Source: Deltaproteobacteria bacterium RBG_13_61_14 (GTDB lineage Bacteria; RBG-13-61-14). Taken from it: 19,967 bases of DNA. The notes below the pieces were generated by a model. The model saw only the letters and a program-made list of their open reading frames with translations. It was not told where the DNA came from and did no database searches. The DNA lies in contig MGQK01000035.1 in NCBI GenBank assembly GCA_001797815.1, forward strand, positions 8,180 to 28,146, read 5' to 3'. Both the position numbers and the translations under genes were made by a program. Of this stretch, positions 14,522 to 19,967 are shown piece after piece. Numbering within the stretch: position 1 is the first letter of the stretch; every line of letters begins with the position of its first letter.

Positions 14522-15542
14522 ATTGGTTTCGGTGGTGGTGCTGAACTGGAACCGGGCCGAGCTCTTGCTCGAGTGCCTGGAGTCGCTTTTCATTCAGCGG
14601 TTTCGGGAGTTCGAGGTGATCGTGGTGGACCAGGGCAGCCGCGACGGCTCGGTGGAAGCGGTGCGCCGGCGTTTCGGCGAAAGGGCGCGCCTGCTCCGGA
14701 ACGAGACCAACCTGGGTTTCGCCGAGGGGTGTAATGTTGGCATCCGGATGAGCCAGGGCCGCTGGATCGCGCTGCTCAACAACGATGCCGTGGCCGACCC
14801 CCGCTGGCTCGAAGAGATGGTGAAGGCAGGGAAGAGCCGGCCCGGGATCGGCATGGTGGCCTGCCGCATCCTCAGCCGCCGGGAGCGCGACCGCATTGAT
14901 AACGTGGGCGTGGCCGTCTATCCCGACGGGATGAACCGGGGCCGCGGCCGGGGCGAGCGCGACGCCGGGCTCTACGAAGAGGGATACGAGGTGTTCCTGC
15001 CCAGCGGCTGCGCCTGCCTGCTCAGCCGGGAAATGCTCCTGGAGACCGGGTTGTTTGACCGTGATTTCTTCGCTTACAGCGAGGACACGGATTTGGCCCT
15101 GCGCGGCCGGCTCCTGGGCTGGCGCTGCGTCTTCGCCCCCCGGGCCGCGGTCTATCACCATTATTCCTCGACTGCCGGCAAGGTGAGCGCCTTCAAGGTC
15201 TTTCATGCCGAGCGCAACCGCATCTGGATCCTGCTCCGCTACCTGCCCCCCGCTTACGTGGCGCTGAGTCCGGCTTATACCCTGGCGCGCTACCTTTTCC
15301 TGGCGCCTGCCGCCTTCAAATTGCTGGCGGCCAGGTCTCCAAATACTGAAAAAGGAGCAGAAGGAGTGACCGCACTCCTCAACGCCTTGCTCCGGGCTTA
15401 TCGCTCCGGCCTGGCCAGGATCCCTTGGCAATGGGCCTGGCGCAAACAATGGCAAAGTCGCCGGCGGATGAGCGCCTGGACGCTCTCACGCTGGCTCAAG
15501 CAATACCGGATCTCCCTCGCCGAACTTTCCTCCTGGGACTAA
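14439..15542 (+). CDS. Family 2 glycosyltransferase (rhamnosyltransferase-like)
   Basis: 367 residues. The GT-A domain starts at about residue 30: VSVVVLNWNRAE (30-41), VVDQGSRDGS (62-71), the metal-binding LLNNDA (112-117), then FFAYSEDTDLALRGRLLGW (210-228) and the VYHHYSST segment (239-245). This layout is that of the WbbL/rhamnosyltransferase branch of GT2, which adds sugars to O-antigen or other surface glycans; the donor is not readable. Residues 1-29 are polar, lie outside the fold and are largely translated heptamer repeat (for example SPFTLHPSP). The start is therefore uncertain between ATG 14439 and ATG 14460; GAAGG-like sequences from the array precede both. The C-terminal ~100 residues contain hydrophobic stretches (YVALSPAYTLARYLFLAPAA) that may associate with the membrane. 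Followed after 6 bases by the radical SAM gene. Confidence 0.5.
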   Translation: MKNEEKEMKSEGGHSAGRTSPFTLHPSPLVSVVVLNWNRAELLLECLESLFIQRFREFEVIVVDQGSRDGSVEAVRRRFGERARLLRNETNLGFAEGCNVGIRMSQGRWIALLNNDAVADPRWLEEMVKAGKSRPGIGMVACRILSRRERDRIDNVGVAVYPDGMNRGRGRGERDAGLYEEGYEVFLPSGCACLLSREMLLETGLFDRDFFAYSEDTDLALRGRLLGWRCVFAPRAAVYHHYSSTAGKVSAFKVFHAERNRIWILLRYLPPAYVALSPAYTLARYLFLAPAAFKLLAARSPNTEKGAEGVTALLNALLRAYRSGLARIPWQWAWRKQWQSRRRMSAWTLSRWLKQYRISLAELSSWD

Positions 15543-15548
15543 AGACCC

Positions 15549-16928
15549 ATGCGCATCCTGCTCATCAATCCGCCGCCCGAGTCCGGGCAAACCCAGGACA
15601 TCCTGGGCCCGCCCCTGGGCCTGGCCTATTTGGCCGCCGCCCTGGAAGCCGCAGGACAGACGGTCGAAATCCTGGACGCCTTCGCCCTAGGCCTGTCCTG
15701 GAAAGAGCTGGAAGGCTTCCTGGCGCGTTCCAGGCCCGATCTGGTGGGCATCGGCGGCATGACACCCATCATCAATGCCTCCTACCGGGCCGCAAAAATT
15801 GCAAGGCCACATACCCGCTGGCTGGTCCTGGGCGGACCCCATGTCTCGGCCGTCCGGTCCCAGGTTTTCCAGGAAGCGCCGGAGTTTGATTTTGCCCTGA
15901 AGGGCGAGGCCGAGGAATCTTTCCCTGCCCTGGTCCAGGCCCTGGAAAAGGGCGAGCCGAGCCCGGTGACTTCCATTCCAGGTCTGCTCACACCCAACGT
16001 CGAAAACCCCTCTCCGCCCATGATTGACGACCTGGACCGCCTGCCTTTTCCGGCCCGGCGCTTGCTGCCCAATTCGCGCTATTGCCACCCGCTTTTTGGG
16101 GGAGAACCCATTGCCACGGTCATGACCTCCCGGGGCTGCCCTTTCGGCTGCGTGTTTTGCGACAAGGCGGTGACCGGCCGGCGCTGGCGGCCGCGCTCGG
16201 CCGAGAACGTGCTTAAGGAACTGGAACAGATCGTCAAAGAGCTGGGCATCCGCTCCATTATTTTTTACGACGACCTCTTCACCCTGGACCAGGAGCGGAC
16301 CATCCGCATCGCCCGGGGCATGATCGAGCGGAAATGGAACCTGCGCTGGAAGTGCGAGGGCCGGGTGAACCTGGTGGATGAGGAAGCGCTTCAGTGGATG
16401 AAGCGGGCCGGGTGCGAGATGATCGCCTATGGAGTGGAGAGCGCCAACCCCCATGGCCTCCAGTTCCTGCACAAGGGGATCACGCCGGAGCAGGTGCGCC
16501 AGGCGTTTGCCCGGACCCGGGCCGCCGGCATCCAGACCCTGGCCTATTTCCTGCTCGGCATTCCCGGCGAGAGCTTTGCCGACGAACTCCGCACCATCCG
16601 CTTCGCCCGCGAGATCGGCGCGGACTATGCCCAGTTCGCCTTGCTCTCCCCGTTCCCGGGCACGCCCCTTTATCAAGAAGCGGTCGCCAAGGGCTGGTAC
16701 CGGGAAGGCCCGGCCTTGGGTCTGGCCGAGCAGGGCGTAAGGCGGCCTCTGCTCATCACCGCGGAGTGGACCGAGGACAAGCTGAAGGCGATCCAGCGCC
16801 GCGCCTATACCGGCTTTTATTTCCGGTCCGGCTACATCCTTGGGCGCTTGCGCCGGTTGCGGAGTCCCCGGGAGTTCCTCTCCGGCGCGCGCGCGGCTCT
16901 CTCGCTCTTGGGCTGGCGCTTCTTTTAA
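15549..16928 (+). CDS. B12-binding-type radical SAM protein
   Basis: 459 residues in two domains. Residues 1-140 form a cobalamin-binding-like Rossmann domain: ILLINPPP at the start, PPLGLAYLAAALE (21-33), VGIGGMTP, VLGGPH (93-98) and KGEAEESF (118-125). It lacks the DxHxxG base-off motif, as do many members of this class. The radical SAM core begins at TSRGCPFGCVFC, with the iron-sulfur ligands C197, C201 and C204, and includes FYDDLF, CEGRVNLV, IAYGVESA and YFLLGIPGES, typical strands of the barrel. Members of the class (BchE-, HpnP/HpnJ-like and methyltransferase-type enzymes) perform ring closures, methylations or lipid modifications; the substrate here cannot be told. It follows the GT2 gene by 6 bases without a clear ribosome site, suggesting translational coupling. 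The HpnA-like gene at 19416 makes a lipid/hopanoid link possible but unproven. Confidence 0.5.
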   Translation: MRILLINPPPESGQTQDILGPPLGLAYLAAALEAAGQTVEILDAFALGLSWKELEGFLARSRPDLVGIGGMTPIINASYRAAKIARPHTRWLVLGGPHVSAVRSQVFQEAPEFDFALKGEAEESFPALVQALEKGEPSPVTSIPGLLTPNVENPSPPMIDDLDRLPFPARRLLPNSRYCHPLFGGEPIATVMTSRGCPFGCVFCDKAVTGRRWRPRSAENVLKELEQIVKELGIRSIIFYDDLFTLDQERTIRIARGMIERKWNLRWKCEGRVNLVDEEALQWMKRAGCEMIAYGVESANPHGLQFLHKGITPEQVRQAFARTRAAGIQTLAYFLLGIPGESFADELRTIRFAREIGADYAQFALLSPFPGTPLYQEAVAKGWYREGPALGLAEQGVRRPLLITAEWTEDKLKAIQRRAYTGFYFRSGYILGRLRRLRSPREFLSGARAALSLLGWRFF

Positions 16929-16956
16929 CCCGAATCGTGCAGTTGGGAAAAAGATT

Positions 16957-17099
16957 TTTAACCACGAAGGCACAAAGTCACGAAGAATAAGCGGGTTGTA
17001 ATTACGGGCGCGAGGGGTCAACTTTGATCGCGAAAAAAACCCCAGCCGAATCGGCAAGAAATCATTCTGCCTTAGAGCCTTTGTGTCTTGGTGGTTAAA
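16957..17099. repeat. MITE-like element with 21-bp terminal inverted repeats
   Basis: TTTAACCACGAAGGCACAAAG (16957-16977) is matched at 19 of 21 positions by the reverse complement of 17079-17099. The ~100 bases between hold no gene. The arm belongs to the CACGAAG/CACAAAG type of short repeat often seen between genes in uncultured bacteria. No transposase is present and no clear target duplication was found. It separates the glycan operon from the next transcription unit and fills most of the 278-base gap. Confidence 0.5.
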
Positions 17100-17151
17100 T
17101 CCTAATTGCATTTTTCGTGTTTATGTCGCGCACCCTGGCGTGGCCTTGAAC

Positions 17152-17180
17152 TTGACAACCGTCCTGGCCCGACCTAGCAT
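17152..17180 (+). promoter_or_regulatory. Sigma-70 promoter of the SHOCT protein and transporter genes
   Basis: Perfect TTGACA (17152-17157), a 17-base spacer and TAGCAT (17175-17180; 4 of 6). The predicted start near 17187 gives a ~20-base leader containing AAGGAG (17194-17199). Confidence 0.5.
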
Positions 17181-17206
17181 GGAAAGATATTGCAAGGAGC
17201 CTGAAG

Positions 17207-18094
17207 ATGAAACGAGTGTTCTGCTGGTCGCTGGTTCTGCTGCTCTGGGCGGGTTCCGCTCAAGCGTTGCCCTTCAGCCGTTCCAAGAAGATTTTTCGCA
17301 AGGGCGATGGCACCTGGGTCAAGCTGATCAAGGGCAAGAAAACGCTGCGGCCCTTTGACCACCCGGCCCAGTTCAGCGAAGAAGCCATGGACCGCTACCT
17401 GGCCTCGATCCGCTATTTTCGGCCCGAGTTTTATTCGGTCACCGGCAAGACCGGCAAGGAATGGGACTTGCTCAGCGCCGAGGAGCGGGCTCCGATCGTG
17501 CCCCACCTGGTCAAGGCCTTTGCTTTAGCCAAGCCGGACCAATGGGTGGACTTTTCCATTTCCGCCTACCGCGGCACCTTGCTGATCGGCTCTTATCGCC
17601 AGAGCGACGGGGTGATGTTCGTCAAGGATGGCGAGCTCAATATCGTTTTTCGAAACATCTCGCTCAAGAAATCACCGGCCGAAGTGACGCCCAAGACCGA
17701 TCCCACCAAGTCCTACACGGCCCGCGTGCGGATCGCGCCCGGTCCCGGCCAGCGCCTGATGCCGGGCACCCGCCTGGGCAAGGAAGTGGACAAAGAAAAC
17801 TGGGTGGTGATGAGCGCCAAAGAAGCGCCGCCGCTCGCGACCGCGGTGAAGCCGGAGCGAGAGCCGGAAGAGCCGATTCCGTCTTCGATCCCGCCGGATC
17901 AGCCGGTGCCGGCCCAACCCCAGGCCTCGCCGGCTCCGGCTCCGCCGGCCTCTGCTTCGGAAGCCTCGCCCGCCCCCGAGCTTAAACCCTCGACCCGCGA
18001 GCGGCTCCAGGAACTGAAAGCGCTTTACGACGAGGGACTGATCAGCCACGAGGAATACCTGGAGAAGCGGGAGCAAATCCTCCAAGAGCTGTAA
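17207..18094 (+). CDS. Exported SHOCT-domain protein
   Basis: 295 residues. Residues 1-20 are a signal peptide (MKRVFCWSLVLLLWAGSAQA), probably cut after AQA; there is no lipobox. Residues 21-205 form a compact alpha/beta region with YRGTLLIGSYRQSDGVMFVK that I cannot assign to a family. Residues 207-261 are a low-complexity proline/alanine linker. Residues 264-295 are a SHOCT motif (RLQELKALYDEGLISHEEYL, then KREQIL), a short C-terminal oligomerisation helix pair found on many bacterial proteins. The start is firm: AAGGAG lies 7 bases upstream. With its own promoter and the CDF gene 14 bases downstream it forms a second operon. It probably acts in the periplasm or envelope; its role is unknown. 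Confidence 0.5.
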   Translation: MKRVFCWSLVLLLWAGSAQALPFSRSKKIFRKGDGTWVKLIKGKKTLRPFDHPAQFSEEAMDRYLASIRYFRPEFYSVTGKTGKEWDLLSAEERAPIVPHLVKAFALAKPDQWVDFSISAYRGTLLIGSYRQSDGVMFVKDGELNIVFRNISLKKSPAEVTPKTDPTKSYTARVRIAPGPGQRLMPGTRLGKEVDKENWVVMSAKEAPPLATAVKPEREPEEPIPSSIPPDQPVPAQPQASPAPAPPASASEASPAPELKPSTRERLQELKALYDEGLISHEEYLEKREQILQEL

Positions 18095-18108
18095 GGGCTT
18101 TAGCGGCC

Positions 18109-19302
18109 ATGAACTGGAGCAAGCAAGGCGCGGCCCTGCTCTCGGTATTTTCCAACATCACCCTGACCCTGGGCAAGGTGGTGGTGGGCATTGCCACCGG
18201 CTCGGTCAGTATTTTGTCCGAGGCCATCCACTCCGGGATTGACCTGGTGGCGTCCTTGATCGCCCTCTTTTCGGTCCGCTTCTCCGACCAGCCCGCGGAT
18301 CAAGACCACCCTTACGGTCACGGCAAGATTGAAAACGTCTCCGGCGTGGTCGAGGGCCTGTTGATCTTTATCGCCGCCGGCTGGATCGTGGGGGAATCGG
18401 TGCACAAACTCAGGCACGGCGGCGAGCTCGAATCTCTCGGACTCGGCGTCCTGATCATGGGTTTTTCCGCCGTGGTCAATACCCTCGTCTCCAGCCTCCT
18501 CTACCGGGTCGCCCGCCGGACCAATTCCGTGGCCCTGGAGGCCGACGCCGCCCACCTCCGCACCGATGTTTACACTTCCGCCGGCGTCTTTGCGGCCATT
18601 GGCGCGATCTTTTCCGCCCACGAAATCTGGGATGTTCACCTCGACTTCCTGGACCCGATCATCGCCATGGGCGTGGCCGCCTTTATCCTGGGCGTGGCCT
18701 GGCGGATCACCCGCAAGTCCTTTGTGCCGCTCTTGGACGCCCGCGCCGTGGCCGAAGAAAAGCAAATCCAGGAAATTCTGGCCCAATACCGGGGCCGGGT
18801 CTCCCACTTCCACCAGATGCGCACCCGCCGCTCCGGCTCCACCCTTCATGTAGATTTGCATATGGGCCTGCCCGGCGAGCGGCAGTTGGCCGAGGCCCAC
18901 GCCCTGAGCCACGAGCTCAAGGCCCGGATCCAACAGGCCCTGCCCCAGGCGCAAGTGCTGATCCACGTCGAGCCGCCGGCCGGCCCGGGCGGGGTCCGGC
19001 TCGACCAGGAATGCGAATGCCGCGGCCAGATGCTGGTAGCGGAGAATGGCTTTGAGGTGAAACGCCTGGAGCTCGACCCCGCCCAGCAGGTTCCCGGCCA
19101 CCAGCATCCCGACTGTTCGATCCGCTGGTTGGTGGTCAAGGGCGAAGCGCTGGTGATCCGCGGCCGGACTGAGAGCAGGCTGGGCCCGGGAGAGGAAATC
19201 GAAATTCCCGCCGGGCAAGTTTGCTCTCTTTCCAACCCGGGGCCGGAGCGATTGGTCCTGGTGGAAATCCTGGTGAAATCACCCCGCTCCCAATCGCCGT
19301 AG
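18109..19302 (+). CDS. CDF-family metal cation efflux protein fused to a degenerate cupin
   Basis: 397 residues. Residues 1-205 are the six-helix cation diffusion facilitator core: the metal-site pairs H41-xxx-D45 (helix 2) and H149-xxx-D153 (helix 5) are intact, and the DHPYGHGK loop (66-73) is typical. Residues 210-290 are the cytoplasmic ferredoxin-like dimer domain (FHQMRTRRSG, LHVDLHMGLPG, VLIHVEP), so this should export divalent metal (Zn, Fe, Mn or Co) from the cytoplasm by proton exchange. A CEC motif (C302, C304) follows. Residues 315-390 are a cupin barrel like the tail of mannose-6-phosphate isomerase: H331 and H333 are kept, the usual Glu ligand is missing, and the last His is C372 (PAGQVCSLSN). 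Most CDF proteins end after the dimer domain. No strong ribosome site; start 14 bases after the SHOCT gene, so probably co-translated. The cupin may sense metal or a ligand (inference). Confidence 0.5.
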   Translation: MNWSKQGAALLSVFSNITLTLGKVVVGIATGSVSILSEAIHSGIDLVASLIALFSVRFSDQPADQDHPYGHGKIENVSGVVEGLLIFIAAGWIVGESVHKLRHGGELESLGLGVLIMGFSAVVNTLVSSLLYRVARRTNSVALEADAAHLRTDVYTSAGVFAAIGAIFSAHEIWDVHLDFLDPIIAMGVAAFILGVAWRITRKSFVPLLDARAVAEEKQIQEILAQYRGRVSHFHQMRTRRSGSTLHVDLHMGLPGERQLAEAHALSHELKARIQQALPQAQVLIHVEPPAGPGGVRLDQECECRGQMLVAENGFEVKRLELDPAQQVPGHQHPDCSIRWLVVKGEALVIRGRTESRLGPGEEIEIPAGQVCSLSNPGPERLVLVEILVKSPRSQSP

Positions 19303-19350
19303 CCCGGTGGGGCCATCAAGATCCTATTGATGATCGCAGAATAGCGAGGT

Positions 19351-19411
19351 AGGGGCGGCTCGCGAGCCGCCCCTACTTACGCGTGTCAACCAATTACGCG
19401 ATCCTCAATAA
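19351..19411 (-). repeat. 61-bp repeat, copy 2 (inverted relative to copy 1)
   Basis: Exact reverse complement of 11688-11748. Here the palindrome reaches 28 bases (19349-19376, arms GTAGGGGCGGCTCG). It lies between the convergent transporter and epimerase genes, where such palindromes often stop transcription in both directions, although no T run follows. The shared tail TCATCAATAG is present inverted at 19324-19333 but is separated from the core by about 15 more bases than in copy 1. Confidence 0.5.
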
Positions 19412-19415
19412 GAGA

Positions 19416-19967
19416 CTAAGGGCGCTTGATCCGGCGGGCTCGTTCCGGCCGCACCAGTCCCTCCTCCAGGTAATAGCCCACTGCCTTCCGGATGGCGATC
19501 CGGATATCGTTCTGGGGCAGGCCCAGCTCTTCCCGCGCTTTGGTGCAATCCACGAATTCGTTGTAGTTGAGGTGGAGCGCCTGCTCGATCGCCACCAGCG
19601 GCGGCCGCTGGGTCAGGTTGGCCACCGGTTCGCTGATCGCGGCCATGATCCGGATCAGCCCGGCCGGCAGCCGGATCCTCGGCGCCGGGAGACCGGTCTC
19701 CTCCGCGATCAGGCCAAAGAAATTCGCCAGCGTGGTGTTGTAGTTCCCCAGGATATACCGCTCGCCGGGCCGGCCCTTCTTTTCCGCCAGCACAAACCCC
19801 TGGGCCAGGTCTTCCACGTCTATCAGGTTGATCCCGACCTCCGCGTAAGCCGGCATCCGGCCGTTGAGGAAATCGAGGATGGTCCGGCCGGTGGGCGTGG
19901 GCACCCAGTCGCGCACGCCGATGGGCGAGGCGGGGTTGACGATGGTCAGGTTCAGGCCCCGCTCGCG
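19416..19967 (-). CDS. hpnA: HpnA-like NAD-dependent sugar epimerase/dehydratase (5' end outside window)
   Basis: The minus-strand frame is open from the window edge to TAG at 19416-19418, giving the last 183 residues of an extended short-chain dehydrogenase/epimerase. The Rossmann glycine motif and the YxxxK catalytic pair lie outside the window. What is visible fits the hopanoid-associated epimerase HpnA: NPASPIGVRDWVPTPTGRTI, then GRMPAYAEVGINLIDVEDLA and GERYILGNYNTTLANFF, and a C-terminal CTKAREELGL helix. A GTG at 19916 is internal and not the true start. HpnA-type proteins are thought to work on sugar head groups of hopanoids, but dihydroflavonol-reductase-like relatives share these motifs, so the symbol is tentative. 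It converges with the CDF transporter across repeat copy 2. Confidence 0.5.
   Translation of the reverse strand, partial: RERGLNLTIVNPASPIGVRDWVPTPTGRTILDFLNGRMPAYAEVGINLIDVEDLAQGFVLAEKKGRPGERYILGNYNTTLANFFGLIAEETGLPAPRIRLPAGLIRIMAAISEPVANLTQRPPLVAIEQALHLNYNEFVDCTKAREELGLPQNDIRIAIRKAVGYYLEEGLVRPERARRIKRP

Noticed and set aside
15687-17111. 474-codon minus-strand frame
   Set aside because: It is antisense to the radical SAM gene, whose iron-sulfur cysteines and barrel motifs are intact.
18100-19218. 372-codon minus-strand frame
   Set aside because: It is the antisense shadow of the CDF-cupin gene; it has no recognisable motif.
11688-19411. Composite transposon or integrated island bounded by the 61-bp repeats
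   Set aside because: No transposase, integrase or tRNA attachment site is visible and base composition inside matches the flanks; kept only as a repeat-pair observation.

Overview
This is a GC-rich stretch from a Gram-negative-type bacterium. It carries a piece of a type IV pilus or type II secretion machine, a very large Sec-exported protein and a surface-glycan gene cluster. No marker gene fixes the lineage. Uncultured candidate phyla or deltaproteobacteria-like groups would fit: the repeat content (heptamer arrays, a CACGAAG-type inverted repeat, a palindromic GC-rich repeat), the hand-readable sigma-54-like site and the HpnA-like epimerase all point that way, but only as inference.

Layout. 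(1) Positions 1-1480, minus strand: a GspL/PilM-PilN-like inner-membrane assembly protein, cut off at its C-terminus by the window edge, with a good sigma-70 promoter at 1673-1701. (2) 1481-2360: divergent intergenic region, strikingly AT-rich from about 1740, with candidate sigma-70 and sigma-54 promoters for the plus-strand gene. (3) 2361-11630: one 3089-residue exported, cysteine-rich protein with a dockerin-like N-terminus, about 14 Ig-like repeats in several recurring classes, three interspersed beta-rich modules and a ~995-residue C-terminal region I cannot assign. It ends at a textbook intrinsic terminator. (4) 11688-12114: first copy of a 61-bp repeat, a possible 55-residue membrane miniprotein on the minus strand, and the promoter of the next operon with an inverted repeat over its -35. 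(5) 12115-16928: four plus-strand genes forming a probable polysaccharide/glycolipid operon: membrane GT2, GT4, second GT2, and a B12-binding-type radical SAM enzyme. Two of the junctions are built from period-7 repeats that supply stop and start codons. (6) 16957-17099: inverted-repeat element. (7) 17152-19302: own promoter, a secreted SHOCT-domain protein and a CDF metal transporter fused to a degenerate cupin. (8) 19351-19411: second, inverted copy of the 61-bp repeat, between convergent genes. (9) 19416-19967, minus strand: C-terminal half of an HpnA-like NAD-dependent sugar epimerase/reductase.

Working together (inference): the secretion/pilus protein and the giant protein diverge from one control region, so the giant protein may be a substrate or surface partner of that apparatus. 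The glycosyltransferases, radical SAM enzyme and epimerase fit envelope glycan or modified-lipid synthesis. The giant protein is the most novel object here, because of its size, its ~97 mature cysteines (hand count), its isolated dockerin-like module and its unassigned C-terminal third.
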